From Acidimicrobiaceae bacterium (GTDB taxonomy: Bacteria; Actinomycetota; Acidimicrobiia; Acidimicrobiales; UBA8190): a stretch of 64,000 nucleotides of DNA. The DNA is taken from the NCBI GenBank assembly GCA_003151955.1, contig PLZB01000035.1, positions 1,399-65,398 on the forward strand, read 5' to 3'. This document shows, one piece after another, positions 1 through 8,203 of the stretch. The translations under genes and the position numbers were made by a program. The notes beneath the pieces were generated by a model. The model did no database searches, was not told the origin of the DNA, and saw nothing but the letters and a program-made list of their open reading frames with translations. Numbering within the stretch: the stretch's first letter is position 1; each line of letters starts with the position of its first letter.

Positions 1-2
1 AG

Positions 3-56
3 CACAAGAAGATGCTGAAGGCCACCCGCTGGCAGCGCCGGGCCGCCGGGAAGTAG
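3..56 (+). CDS. Small ribosomal protein bS22 (AURKAIP1/COX24-type), 3' end only
   Basis: Only the last 17 residues and the stop are in the window. They read HKKMLKATRWQRRAAGK, which matches the C-terminal half of the very short, Lys/Arg-rich actinobacterial protein bS22 (typical family ending ...KHRKLLRKTRVQRRKLGK). The family is a small-subunit ribosomal component of about 30-35 residues, so roughly half the gene lies before position 1. Two strong hairpins follow within 120 nt and probably terminate this transcript. The call rests on the tail alone. Confidence 0.75.
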   Translation, partial: HKKMLKATRWQRRAAGK

Positions 57-79
57 CCACCCAACCTTCGAGTTCGTCA

Positions 80-110
80 GGCACTCCCGCCCCCCACGGG
101 CGGGAGTGCC
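80..110. terminator. Perfect 13-bp GC-rich hairpin
   Basis: Positions 80-92 (GGCACTCCCGCCC) pair perfectly with 98-110 around a 5-nt loop. There is no T-tract, as is common in high-GC actinobacteria. It lies 24 nt after the bS22 stop, between that gene and the convergent DUF1963 gene. Confidence 0.7.
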
Positions 111-136
111 CGCGTCCGTTCCCGAATTCCGGACGC

Positions 137-174
137 GAAGAAAGGGCCGGAGAGCGCCCACCGGCCCTTTCTTC
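137..174. terminator. Second tandem hairpin, 14-bp stem, possibly bidirectional
   Basis: Positions 137-150 (GAAGAAAGGGCCGG) pair perfectly with 161-174 around a 10-nt loop. The stem has an A-rich left edge and a T-rich right edge, so on either strand the 3' arm ends in a run such as CCCTTTCTTC. That suits a bidirectional terminator between convergent genes. From 175 to 420 I see no further feature. Confidence 0.7.
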
Positions 175-420
175 CGCTGGTCCTCCGGGCCGGCGCCGTC
201 GTGTGCGCCTACCCTCCCGCTCGTCAGCCGGGAACGGGCGGCCGGAGGGCCCATCTGGCGATGGCGATCGAGATTCCGAGCCTCCGGAACGTGCTCCACA
301 TGTACCGACCTCCTTGCTCGTCGCTGACCTCGCTACCCGTCCCACCATACGGATGGGCCATAAACGCCGGGGGTCCGGGACATGACGACCGTGTGAACGA
401 CTCCTCCCTCCGCCCACCCG

Positions 421-1119
421 TCAGAAGCACTGCCAGGCTGCCTCCCAGGACGACGGGTCCCGGCGCCCCCTGCCGATGTGGACCACGCCGCCGTCGCCCC
501 ACTGGATCCGGGCCTTCTCGTCGCTTCCGATCTGGATGAGGTAGCCAGGGTCCTCCGGCCCCGACCACCCGATCTCCCCCTGGATGAGCGAAGGCCACCC
601 GCCGACCTTGAAGCCGTCGTCCGTCGAGCCGGCCAATTCCTCGTAGTCGTCCTCGAACTCCTCCATCTCCTCGTCGCTCAGGAGGAGGGTGGCATCGTCC
701 CAATTCGGGAGCTCGTCGGGGCCGGCGCTCCACAGCACCGGGAAGGGCTGCACGTCCGGGGCCAGGCTTCCCTCGACAGGCCGGAGGCCCAAGGTCTCCT
801 TATAGGCCCGGAGCAGCCAGCTCCCCTCCCCCGATCCCCCTGAGGGGGGCTCCATGGCCCCGTCCCCGTCGACAGCCACGAACAGGGCCAGGAAGGCCAG
901 GTCGGCCAGTGCCGCCGGGACCAGGGGGAGCTCGGCCAGGTTGATCTGGGCCAACCCGACCATGGGGCCGGCGGCGTTCTCCGGCCACTCCTCCCCGGGA
1001 CCGACCACGCCGACCCGGCCCAACCAGGAGGCCAGCAGGTCCTCGGGCGGCCGGAACCCCCCGATCTGTCCCAGGGCCACGGGACGGGCGAGACGGGCGC
1101 GCACCGCATCGAACGTCAT
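421..1119 (-). CDS. DUF1963 (YwqG-like) protein
   Basis: A 232-residue acidic protein of the DUF1963/YwqG family. The family signature is seen as alternating hydrophobic stretches with a QINLAELPL segment near residue 57, LAFLALFV near 75, and a C-terminal GWPSLIQGEIGW near 173 followed by YLIQIGSDEKARIQWGDGG. The molecular function of the family is not established. There is no signal peptide or membrane segment, so it is probably cytosolic. It starts with ATG 33 nt after the ispE stop and is probably the last gene of the msrA-to-DUF1963 run. The tandem hairpins at 80-174 lie beyond its stop. Confidence 0.8.
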   Translation of the reverse strand: MTFDAVRARLARPVALGQIGGFRPPEDLLASWLGRVGVVGPGEEWPENAAGPMVGLAQINLAELPLVPAALADLAFLALFVAVDGDGAMEPPSGGSGEGSWLLRAYKETLGLRPVEGSLAPDVQPFPVLWSAGPDELPNWDDATLLLSDEEMEEFEDDYEELAGSTDDGFKVGGWPSLIQGEIGWSGPEDPGYLIQIGSDEKARIQWGDGGVVHIGRGRRDPSSWEAAWQCF

Positions 1120-1152
1120 GGACAGAGACGGTATTCCGTCGGCGGGCCCGGA

Positions 1153-1974
1153 TCAGCTCGGGGCGCGCCAGCCGGCCGGCACCGTCCGGGTCGCGACCAA
1201 CGGTGCCCGGCGGCCTCCGACGACGAGAGCTTCCACCGGGACTCCGAGGGACTGCGGGTCGCCCTCCACCCACCAGGTCGACCCGCTGCCGGCCAACCGG
1301 GGCCGGAGACCGGTCAGGTTCCCGAAGGCCTCCCGCCAGGGACCAAGCTCCGGAGCCACGGCCAGCGCCGCCGCCTCCAGGTCGTTCCCCCCATCACCGG
1401 TCCGCGATCCCGTCGCCTTCCCCTCCTCCAGGAGATCCCACATGGCGAAGACGGCGGCCGTCTCCACCTGGACCGGCGGGAGGAGCAGCAGGAGCCGCCG
1501 CTCCTCGAAGGGGAGGACAACCAGTACCTCGCCGATGCCCGTGACCCGGGCCCTACCCCCGACCGCGCAGAACGGGACGTCGGCCCCGAGGGTCGCCGCC
1601 CCGACCGGGTCCCACCCGCCGGCCCAGCGGAGCACGGCGCCGGCGTCGGCCGACCCCCCTCCGAGTCCGGCCCCGGCCGGGATCCGCTTCACCAACCGGA
1701 CGTCGGCGGTTGCACCGACGAGGGACAGCGCCCGGCTGACCAGGTTCCCCGTTCCTGTCGGGACCGACGCCACCCCCAGCCCGCCGGGGACCTCGTCGAC
1801 GACGGTGAGCCCGTCTCCGGGGCCGAAGGTCAACCGGTCGGCGAAGTCGACCGTGACCATCTCGGCGTCGAGGAGGTGGAACCCGTCGGGCCGGACCCCG
1901 CAGACCTTCAGGCTGAGGGTGAGCTTGGCCGGGGCGTCGACGGTGGCTCCAGGCTGCCCAGCCCCAGGTCGCAT
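1153..1974 (-). CDS. ispE: 4-diphosphocytidyl-2-C-methyl-D-erythritol kinase IspE
   Basis: GHMP-family kinase of the methylerythritol phosphate route to isoprenoid precursors; it phosphorylates CDP-methylerythritol with ATP. The N-terminus carries APAKLTLSLKV with the substrate-binding Lys, and DGFHLLDAEM. The ATP loop PAGAGLGGGSADAG is near residue 90, and a C-terminal glycine motif LAGSGSTWW is present. At 273 residues it is slightly short but complete. The ATG at 1974 lies inside the end of rsmA, a 67-nt overlap; a second ATG at 1992 is in frame. No later start keeps the APAKL motif. The rsmA-ispE order is widely conserved in actinobacteria. Confidence 0.92.
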   Translation of the reverse strand: MRPGAGQPGATVDAPAKLTLSLKVCGVRPDGFHLLDAEMVTVDFADRLTFGPGDGLTVVDEVPGGLGVASVPTGTGNLVSRALSLVGATADVRLVKRIPAGAGLGGGSADAGAVLRWAGGWDPVGAATLGADVPFCAVGGRARVTGIGEVLVVLPFEERRLLLLLPPVQVETAAVFAMWDLLEEGKATGSRTGDGGNDLEAAALAVAPELGPWREAFGNLTGLRPRLAGSGSTWWVEGDPQSLGVPVEALVVGGRRAPLVATRTVPAGWRAPS

Positions 1975-2783
1975 CGAACCAGTCTCCCCCAATCCTCGAC
2001 ACCGAGCTCCTCGGCCCGGGCCTCGGGGGCCACCCCGGCGGCCTCGAAGGCCTCGGGCCGGACCACCCCGGCCAGGGACCGCCGGAGCATCTTCCGCCGC
2101 TGGGCGAACCCGGCCCGCACCACGGTGAAGAGCCGCTCGGCCGGGACCAGCCCCGGGTCGACGGCCACCTCGGGCAGTCGCTCCAATGCCACCAGGACCG
2201 ACTCCACCCGGGGGCGGGGGACGAACACCGTGGCCGGGACCTTCCCGACCAGCCGGGCCCGGGCGTGATAACGGACCTTGACCGAGACGGCCCCGTAGGC
2301 CTCGTCGCCCGCCCCCGCCGCCAACCGCTCCCCCACCTCCCGCTGGACCATGACGAGCAGCCTCCGAACGGCGGGAGCCTCGTCCAGGACCCGGAGGACG
2401 AGGGGGACGGCCACGTTGTAGGGGAGATTGGCCACCAGGGACCAGGGGGCCTCGCCGTCGAGGAGCTCGGCCCAGTCGAGCCGAAGGGCGTCCCCCTCCA
2501 CCACCCGGGCCCCCAGTGGCTCGACCTGGGCCCGCAGGACGGGGAGCAGGTACTGGTCGATCTCGACGGCGGTGACGGCCGCCCCCGTCTCGAGGAGGGC
2601 CAGGGTGAGCGATCCCAGCCCGGCCCCGATCTCCACCACCGGCTCCCCCGGCTCCAGGGCGGCCAGCCGGGCAATCCGCCGGACCGTGTTCGGGTCGGCC
2701 ACGAAGTTCTGGCCCAGGGCCCGACTGGGCCGCAGCCCGTGGCGGGCCAGCAGCGCCGTGATGTCCTGACGGGAGAGCGTCAC
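1908..2783 (-). CDS. rsmA: 16S rRNA dimethyladenosine transferase RsmA (KsgA)
   Basis: Dimethylates two adjacent adenosines in the 3'-terminal helix of 16S rRNA during small-subunit assembly, using S-adenosylmethionine. The 291-residue protein has the LGQNFVAD segment near residue 23, SAM motif I EIGAGLGSLT at 51, the acidic VEIDQYL loop, and the catalytic motif NLPYNV near 118. A C-terminal part with FVPRPRVES and FAQRRKMLRR is typical of the family. The GTG at 2783 fits the family's usual N-terminus and lies 7 nt after the stop of the RlpA-like gene. It overlaps ispE at its 3' end. Confidence 0.94.
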   Translation of the reverse strand: MTLSRQDITALLARHGLRPSRALGQNFVADPNTVRRIARLAALEPGEPVVEIGAGLGSLTLALLETGAAVTAVEIDQYLLPVLRAQVEPLGARVVEGDALRLDWAELLDGEAPWSLVANLPYNVAVPLVLRVLDEAPAVRRLLVMVQREVGERLAAGAGDEAYGAVSVKVRYHARARLVGKVPATVFVPRPRVESVLVALERLPEVAVDPGLVPAERLFTVVRAGFAQRRKMLRRSLAGVVRPEAFEAAGVAPEARAEELGVEDWGRLVRCDLGLGSLEPPSTPRPSSPSA

Positions 2784-2790
2784 CTGACCC

Positions 2791-3531
2791 TCACCAGCTG
2801 AGGGTGACCTCGATGACACCTTCCGACGGGTCGGCCAGGGCGGCGAAGCCCGACTCCGACAGGTCGAGGACCCGGCCCGAGGCCGGATCCTCCCGGTCCT
2901 CGACGGTGCAGGTGACCCGGGCCCCGTTGGCCTGGTCGGTGACCGTGAGCACCGTCCCGAAGGGAAGGTCGGGACTGGCGCAGGTCCCGTCAGGGGCCCC
3001 GTACCAGGTGGCCTGCCCGCTCTCCGAATGGCCACCGTTCGCCGGCACCGTCGTGGGTGGGGTGGTCGTGGGCGGCGCGGTCGTCGGTGGGGTGGTGGTG
3101 GCCGGGGTGGTCGTCGTCGGGGCCGGCTCGGCCCGGGTGGCGGGGGCCGGAGCCGAGAGCGGGGCCGTCGTCGGGGAGGGCGTCGTGGTCGTGGGCGGTG
3201 CCTCGGTGGTCGTCGTCACAGGCGGGACGGTCGTGGGATCCGGAACCGTCGCGGCCGGGGCGGCGGCCGTAGCCGGTGAGACCAGGGCCCGCACGGCCTG
3301 GACGTGCCCGAGCCCAGCGGGGCGGACCGTGGCCGAGTTGGACGGAGCCAGTCCCGGGGTGGAGAGGAGGAGGAGCGGGACCACCGCCACCGCGATGCAG
3401 AGCACCAGGGCGAGTGCGGGCCGCGCCCCCCGGTCGGTGAGGGTCTTCAGGAGACCAGCCTTCCGGTGGGGGCCAGGAACGGGACCGTAGGGTCCGAGGG
3501 TCAGGCTAGGGGGGATCCGACAAGGTCTCAA
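2791..3531 (-). CDS. Exported RlpA-like double-psi beta-barrel protein with Thr/Pro-rich linker
   Basis: A hydrophobic segment (ALVLCIAVAVVPLLLL) near residues 41-56 acts as signal or anchor. About 90 residues rich in Thr, Pro and Ala follow. The last 80 residues form a compact domain with GQATWYGAPDG, LPFGTVLTVTDQANG and VLDLSESGFAAL, matching the RlpA-like double-psi beta-barrel fold. Relatives are cell-wall proteins, some of them transglycosylases. The domain sits where many actinobacteria keep an Rpf/3D-domain protein beside rsmA. The frame opens with TTG at 3531. A CTG at 3450, preceded by GGAAGG, would give a more normal Lys/Arg-led signal peptide, so the start is uncertain. Confidence 0.75.
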   Translation of the reverse strand: MRPCRIPPSLTLGPYGPVPGPHRKAGLLKTLTDRGARPALALVLCIAVAVVPLLLLSTPGLAPSNSATVRPAGLGHVQAVRALVSPATAAAPAATVPDPTTVPPVTTTTEAPPTTTTPSPTTAPLSAPAPATRAEPAPTTTTPATTTPPTTAPPTTTPPTTVPANGGHSESGQATWYGAPDGTCASPDLPFGTVLTVTDQANGARVTCTVEDREDPASGRVLDLSESGFAALADPSEGVIEVTLSW

Positions 3532-3559
3532 CTCGGATCGGCATCGACTGACCGGCTGT

Positions 3560-4375
3560 TCAGCCCAGGGCGAAGACGGCCCGGGTGGCCGCCGTGGCCG
3601 ACGTGGCCAGCTCGGCCGGGTCCATCCCCTTCACCGCGGCGACGGCCTCCCCGACCACCGTCACCCAGGCCGGCCGGTTCTGCTTCCCCCGGTGGGGGAC
3701 CGGCGCAAGGAACGGGGCGTCGGTCTCCACCAGGAGCCGGTCCGTCGGGCAGAGCCGGGCCGCCTCCCGGATCTCCGGGGCCCCCTTGAAGGTCAGGATG
3801 CCACTGAAGGACAGGTAGGCCCCCAGCTCGAGGCAACGCCGGGCCTCCTCGGGTCCTCCGGTGAAGCAGTGGATGACGGTCCGCTCCGGAGGACCGACCT
3901 CGGCCAGGATCCCGAGGGTCTCGTCCCAGGCCTCCCGGGTGTGGACGACCAGGGCCAGTCCGTGGGCCTTGGCCAGGGCGATCTGGGCCGCGAAGACCTC
4001 CCGCTGGGCCGGCCGGGGGGAGTGGTCGTAGTGGAAGTCCAGACCGCACTCCCCCACCGCCACCACGAGGCCGGGGCGGTCCTCCATGGCCCCGGTCAAG
4101 ACCGGCTCCAGCTCGCCGAGCCCGTGGGAGGCCTCGTGGGGGTGGAGCCCGACCGTGGCCCAGGCCCCCATGGCCCCCGCCTCGGCCTCCCCGGCCCGGA
4201 TCTCATGGACGAGGGAGAGGGCCTGAGCCGACGTGCCGGCGTCGGTCCCCACGCACACCAGGCCCCCGACCCCGGCCCCGACCGCCTCGGCCACGGCCTC
4301 GGCGACGGCCAGGTCCCCCGACCGGTACTGGTCCTGGAGATGGCAGTGGGAGTCGAACCAGACGGGTTCCGTCAC
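3560..4375 (-). CDS. tatD: TatD-family metal-dependent deoxyribonuclease
   Basis: Amidohydrolase-fold nuclease of the TatD family. Metal-binding DSHCHLQD is at residues 8-15. The later family motifs [47 protein letters not shown] and [20 protein letters not shown] are all present in order, so the active site looks intact. Its 271 residues are the family's usual length. Start GTG 4373-4375 overlaps the msrA stop as GTGA, indicating translational coupling. It sits upstream of the RlpA-like and rsmA genes in the conserved actinobacterial tatD-...-rsmA-ispE order. Confidence 0.93.
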   Translation of the reverse strand: MTEPVWFDSHCHLQDQYRSGDLAVAEAVAEAVGAGVGGLVCVGTDAGTSAQALSLVHEIRAGEAEAGAMGAWATVGLHPHEASHGLGELEPVLTGAMEDRPGLVVAVGECGLDFHYDHSPRPAQREVFAAQIALAKAHGLALVVHTREAWDETLGILAEVGPPERTVIHCFTGGPEEARRCLELGAYLSFSGILTFKGAPEIREAARLCPTDRLLVETDAPFLAPVPHRGKQNRPAWVTVVGEAVAAVKGMDPAELATSATAATRAVFALG

Positions 4376-4932
4376 CAGTTGGCCACGTGACAGCCACCCC
4401 GGCCGGTCCGCTCGGTGTAGCGCTGGTGGTAGGCCTCGGCCGGCCAGAACGTGGCGGCCGGGCTGATCTCGGTCACGATGGGCCGGTTGAACCGGACCTG
4501 GTACTCCTCCAGCGAGGCCCGGGCCGCCTTCTCCTGGTCGGGGCTGTGGACGAAGACGGCGGAGCGGTACTGGGTCCCGTGGTCGGGGCCCTGCCGGTTC
4601 GGGGTGGTCGGGTCGTGGTGGCGCCAGAACTCGGCCAGGAGGTGCTCGTAGGTCACCTTGGCCGGGTCGTAGACGACGAGGACGGCCTCGGCGTGGCCGG
4701 TCCGGCCCGAGCAGACCTGCTCGTAGGTGGGATGGTCGACCTCCCCCCCGGTATAGCCGGAGGTGGCGTCCACCACCCCGGGGATCTGGAGCAGGAACTC
4801 CTCCACCCCCCAGAAGCAGCCGGCCGCCACCGTGGCCAGGGCCAGGCCCTCCGGAGCGTCCTGAGGGCCCACCGGTGGACCCAGCGTCTCGTCCAGCGCT
4901 TCCCGCCCACCGAAGAGTCCCATGTTCCTCAT
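4372..4932 (-). CDS. msrA: Peptide methionine (S)-S-oxide reductase MsrA
   Basis: Repairs oxidised methionine using a nucleophilic cysteine in the GCFWGVEE motif (Cys39). [48 protein letters not shown] and a C-terminal YHQRYTER follow, all family hallmarks. Near the end is [10 protein letters not shown], whose Cys may be the resolving residue. The protein has 186 residues. ATG at 4932 is preferred because AGAGGTGAGG precedes it closely; an upstream extension of the frame adds nothing conserved. It heads the run msrA-tatD-RlpA-like-rsmA-ispE. Confidence 0.94.
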   Translation of the reverse strand: MRNMGLFGGREALDETLGPPVGPQDAPEGLALATVAAGCFWGVEEFLLQIPGVVDATSGYTGGEVDHPTYEQVCSGRTGHAEAVLVVYDPAKVTYEHLLAEFWRHHDPTTPNRQGPDHGTQYRSAVFVHSPDQEKAARASLEEYQVRFNRPIVTEISPAATFWPAEAYHQRYTERTGRGGCHVANW

Positions 4933-5037
4933 CCTCACCTCTGGGGGCGGCGCGAGCGGCCCCGCGAATCGTTCCGCCGTTCCAACCACCGGTTCCGGCC
5001 AGGCATTCCGCCACCGTTACCCCTGCGGAGCAGTGTT

Positions 5038-5376
5038 CTACTCCGACGGCCGGAACTCGAGAACGTCGCCGGGGCGGAGCCTCCACCGTTCGAAGGCCCC
5101 CGCCTCCGCCTCCAGGACGAACCGGCCCCGCCACCGGGGCCGGCCGAACCGCCAGCGGGCCATGGTGACGGTGTCGAGGACGACGTGGTCCTTGTCGAGG
5201 AAGGCGACGTCGATGGGGAACTGCATCCCGAGGGTGTGGACGGCCCGGGTCCGGGGGAGGAGGAAGGCCCCCTCGTAGCCCTTCTTCCCGAGGAGCCCCC
5301 GGGAGCGGAGAGCGAAGGTGTCGGCCACCTCCGCCACGGCCAGCACCTCGTCCTCCCGGAGCATCCAGGTCGTCAT
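5038..5376 (-). CDS. DUF192 protein
   Basis: A 112-residue single-domain DUF192 protein. Family marks are ADTFALRSRGLLGKKGYEGAFLL, AVHTLGMQFPIDVAFLD with the conserved His/Met/Asp region, and the C-terminal LEFRPSE. The family's biochemical role is unknown; other members are often exported. No signal peptide is seen here with the ATG at 5376, so this one should be cytosolic. It diverges from the tiny bL37 gene; the 94 nt between them must hold promoters for both. Confidence 0.85.
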   Translation of the reverse strand: MTTWMLREDEVLAVAEVADTFALRSRGLLGKKGYEGAFLLPRTRAVHTLGMQFPIDVAFLDKDHVVLDTVTMARWRFGRPRWRGRFVLEAEAGAFERWRLRPGDVLEFRPSE

Positions 5377-5470
5377 CGTTCCCGAGGATACTGCCCTCCG
5401 GTGCTGTTTCCGCGGCGCAGTCCGTGCCTGAGGTGGCCTCCGATGGCCACCTCCGACTAGCCTGCCCCCC

Positions 5471-5554
5471 ATGTCGAAGCGCACCAACAAGCGCAAGAAC
5501 GCGCGGGTGAAGAAGGCCAACCACGGGAAGCGGCCCAACGCCGGTCGTGGTTGA
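5471..5554 (+). CDS. Large ribosomal subunit micro-protein bL37-like (27 aa)
   Basis: An ATG opens a 27-residue, extremely basic protein: MSKRTNKRKNARVKKANHGK followed by RPNAGRG. The KxNHGKRPNA tail matches the actinobacterial ribosomal micro-protein bL37, first seen in mycobacterial ribosome structures (about 24 residues). It binds rRNA and is usually missed by gene callers because of its size. I see no Shine-Dalgarno sequence; TAGCCT ends 7 nt before the ATG and could be the -10 box of a leaderless transcript. It converges with the glycerophosphodiesterase gene, whose stop is 4 nt further on. Confidence 0.8.
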   Translation: MSKRTNKRKNARVKKANHGKRPNAGRG

Positions 5555-5557
5555 CCC

Positions 5558-6430
5558 TCAGGGCCGGTAGCTGCGGCCCTTCGCCTCGAGGAGCCCCACC
5601 AGGGTGGTCGGCAGGTCCGAGATGATCCCGTCCACCTCGAGGCCGAGCAGCCGGGCCATCTCCTCCTCGTCGTTGATAGTCCAGACATGGACGGCCAGGC
5701 CGTCCCGGTGGGCCGCGTCGACGAAGGCCTGGTCGACGATGACGAGGTCCCCCATCCGGGCCGGGACCTGGAGGGCGACGTGGTCCATCGGGGCAGGGTC
5801 CTCCCCGGCCCGGACGGCCTGGTAGAAGGCGGCCACCGCCGTCGTCCCCGCCGAGGTGGCCACGTCGGGGGCGTACCGGGCGAAGGCCTCGGTGGCCGGA
5901 TCGAGGAACGACGCCACGATGACCCGGTCGGTCCCCCCGAATTCGGCCAGGAGCCGGGCCAGGTCCTCCTCGTAGGGCTCGACGACGGGGGCCGTCTGCT
6001 TGATGTCGAGGTTCAGGGCCACCCCGGGGTGGTCGGCCAGTAGCTCGAGAACGGACCGGAGGGTGGCGAACCGGAAATCCGGGTCACCGGCGGCCCGGCC
6101 CCGGTAGGGGTAGTCCCCGTCGGGACTTCCCGGGGTGACGTCGGCCCCGGGGATGAACCAGTAGCCCGGGTCGAGCTCCTCGAGCCGGGCCAGGGTCAGC
6201 TCGGCGATGTTCCCCGTCCCCGCCGTGGTCCGGTCGACGGTGGCGTCGTGGCTGACGACGAGGTGGCGGTCGGCGGTGGCATGGACGTCGAGCTCGATGC
6301 CGGTGGCCCCCGCCTCCAACGCCCGCCGGATCGTGAAGAGCAGCGACGAAGGGGCCTCCCAGGCCCCGCCCTGGTGGGCGTAGGCGAGGACCCGACGACC
6401 AGGCCAGGGGCTACCGTCCGACGGGGACAC
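5558..6430 (-). CDS. Glycerophosphodiester phosphodiesterase family protein
   Basis: TIM-barrel hydrolase of the GDPD family, which releases glycerol 3-phosphate from deacylated phospholipids. AYAHQGGAWEAPSSLLFTIRRAL near residue 20 has the HxGGxxxxPExT-type pattern but with Gln for Arg (HQGG instead of HRGG) and SS for EN, so the catalytic loop deviates. IELDVHATADRHLVVSHDAT keeps the metal-binding ExD and the second His. LNLDIKQ and the C-terminal VHVWTINDEEEMARLLGLEVDGIISDLP are typical. No signal peptide is evident. The GTG at 6430 is my choice of start; the protein has 290 residues. The gene diverges from the unknown gene at 6458. Confidence 0.82.
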   Translation of the reverse strand: MSPSDGSPWPGRRVLAYAHQGGAWEAPSSLLFTIRRALEAGATGIELDVHATADRHLVVSHDATVDRTTAGTGNIAELTLARLEELDPGYWFIPGADVTPGSPDGDYPYRGRAAGDPDFRFATLRSVLELLADHPGVALNLDIKQTAPVVEPYEEDLARLLAEFGGTDRVIVASFLDPATEAFARYAPDVATSAGTTAVAAFYQAVRAGEDPAPMDHVALQVPARMGDLVIVDQAFVDAAHRDGLAVHVWTINDEEEMARLLGLEVDGIISDLPTTLVGLLEAKGRSYRP

Positions 6431-6457
6431 GCCACGAACGGTAGCCTCTCGCCCGCC

Positions 6458-7066
6458 ATGCTCGACCACATCCTGGTGGACCTCATCACCGAGACCCGCA
6501 CCGCCCTCGAGAACGCCCTCCTCCAACGGCAGGCCGTCGAGGAGCGGTTCCAGGTCGACGTCTTCCTCGGGGACGTCTCCTGGGAGACCTCCTACTCCCT
6601 GCCCGGCGAGGAGCAGCCCCCCCGGGTCCGGGCCGACCTCTCCCTGGACTGGCCCACCTGGAGCCAGAGCTCCTACCGGTCCTGGTCCATCGGGGAGCCT
6701 CCCGAGGACCTCCCCGAGGTCGTCGTCGAGATCACCCTCCGCCAGCAGCGCCTGGCCGCCCTCCCCGACCTGGCCGCCGTGATGGCCTGCCTCCCCGACG
6801 AGTCCCCCCCGGTGGGCCGGGACAGCCTGGTCCGGGCGGCCACCGTGGTCGAGCAGGTCCACGAGCCCGGGGAGCCCGAGCCCCGCTTCGCCGTCGAGAC
6901 GACCTACCAGGGGACCATCCGGCTGGTGGAGTCGGCCCTGGAGGACACCGCCACCCTGGCCGGCCCCGTGGGCGAGCTGGCCCGCTGGGTGGCCTCCGTC
7001 CTGGTCCGCCTGGCCGACCTCGACTTCGCCTACCTCCCCCCCGACCCGCCCGAGGAAGGCGACTAG
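6458..7066 (+). CDS. Uncharacterised acidic protein (202 aa)
   Basis: I do not recognise this family. The product is acidic, starts MLDHILVDLITETRTALENALLQ and is rich in Glu, Pro and Val. It has no signal peptide and no convincing membrane segment. Two pieces, FQVDVFLGDVSWETSYSLPGE and PRFAVETTYQGTIRLVESALED, look like beta strands followed by a helix. Codon use is like the neighbours (strong C/G at third positions). The stop overlaps the convergent PfkB stop by 4 nt. Only 27 nt separate it from the diverging phosphodiesterase gene. Confidence 0.7.
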   Translation: MLDHILVDLITETRTALENALLQRQAVEERFQVDVFLGDVSWETSYSLPGEEQPPRVRADLSLDWPTWSQSSYRSWSIGEPPEDLPEVVVEITLRQQRLAALPDLAAVMACLPDESPPVGRDSLVRAATVVEQVHEPGEPEPRFAVETTYQGTIRLVESALEDTATLAGPVGELARWVASVLVRLADLDFAYLPPDPPEEGD

Positions 7067-8154
7067 AGGATCCCGGCCTCCCGGGCCAGCTCCCGGAGGT
7101 CGACCTGGGGCCGGGCCCCGAGGTGGGAGATGACCTCGGCGGCGCAGAGTCCCCCGAGCCGGCCACTCTCCTCCGGCCCGAGGCCGTTTGTCAGGCCGTA
7201 GAGGAACCCAGCGGCGTAGAGGTCGCCGGCGCCGGTGGTGTCGACGACCTTGTCGACGGGCTGGGCCGGGATCTCGACGGTCCCGGCCGCGGTCAGCACG
7301 ACCGACCCGGCCGCTCCCCGGGTGACGGCGGCCAGGAGACCCGTCTCCTCCAGGGCGCCCAGAGCGGCGTCGAAGCTCGAGGACCCGAAGAGGGAGATGA
7401 TCTCCTCCTCGTTGGCGAACAGGACGTCGACGTCCTCCTGGAGGAGCTCGAGGAATTCCTTCCGGTGCCGCTCCACGCAGAAGGGGTCGGAGACGGTGAG
7501 GGCGACGAGGGCGTCGGAGCCGTGGGCCACCTCGACGGCCACCCGGAGGGCCGCCTTGGCCGGACCGAGGTCCCAGAGGTAACCCTCCAGGTAGACGATC
7601 TGGCCCCGGCCCACGAGGTCGACGTCGAGCTGGTCGGGGCCGAGGGTGGAGGCGGCGCCCAGATAGGTGGCCATGGTCCGCTCCCCGTCGGGCGTGACGA
7701 GGACCAGGCACCGCCCCGTGCCCAGCCCCTCGGCACTCGGGGCCGGGGTGGTCCGGCCCAGGATGACCCCGGCCGCGGTGATGTCGTGGCGGAAGACCTC
7801 CCCCATCTCGTCGTCGGCGAACAGCCCAACGAACCCGGCCCGGCCCCCCAGGGCGGCCACCCCGGCCGCCGTGTTGGCCGCCGATCCCCCCGACACCTCG
7901 GTGGCCGGGGCCATCCCCCCGTAGATGGAGGCGGCCCGGTCCAGGTCGACGAGGGCCATCGACCCCTTCACCAGCTCGACGGCGGCCAGGTCGGCGTCGG
8001 CTGCATGGGCCAGGACGTCGACCAGGGGGGAGCCGACGGCCACGACGTCCAATGGGACCGGAGGAACCTCCTCGGCCCAGGAGGCCGCTTCCTCGGCCGA
8101 GGAGGGGGGTCGGCCCACGGAGACGGGCACGGGGACGGGATCGAGGTCGGTCAC
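7063..8154 (-). CDS. PfkB-family carbohydrate/nucleoside kinase (adenosine kinase-like)
   Basis: A ribokinase-fold kinase. The first PfkB region is seen as ATEVSGGSAANTAAGVAALGGRAGFVG near residue 93. The second is DTTGAGDLYAAGFLYGL near 315, with the catalytic Asp in GAGD. FANEEEIISLFG lies between them. Sequence style (VGSPLVDVLAHA, YLEGYLWD) is closest to the adenosine kinase-like branch, but the substrate cannot be fixed from sequence. The GTG at 8154 gives 363 residues with an approximately 35-residue unconserved N-terminal extension. The gene diverges from pepN with 49 nt between the start codons. Confidence 0.87.
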   Translation of the reverse strand: MTDLDPVPVPVSVGRPPSSAEEAASWAEEVPPVPLDVVAVGSPLVDVLAHAADADLAAVELVKGSMALVDLDRAASIYGGMAPATEVSGGSAANTAAGVAALGGRAGFVGLFADDEMGEVFRHDITAAGVILGRTTPAPSAEGLGTGRCLVLVTPDGERTMATYLGAASTLGPDQLDVDLVGRGQIVYLEGYLWDLGPAKAALRVAVEVAHGSDALVALTVSDPFCVERHRKEFLELLQEDVDVLFANEEEIISLFGSSSFDAALGALEETGLLAAVTRGAAGSVVLTAAGTVEIPAQPVDKVVDTTGAGDLYAAGFLYGLTNGLGPEESGRLGGLCAAEVISHLGARPQVDLRELAREAGIL

Positions 8155-8203
8155 GGCGTGCGACGCTACTGGGCCCCGGGTCCGGGCGGTAGCCTGCCCG
8201 ACT

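Noticed and set aside
3020-3300. GTCGTGGG-type repeats as a possible DNA repeat element
   Set aside because: They are the codons of the Thr/Pro linker of the RlpA-like protein and keep its frame.
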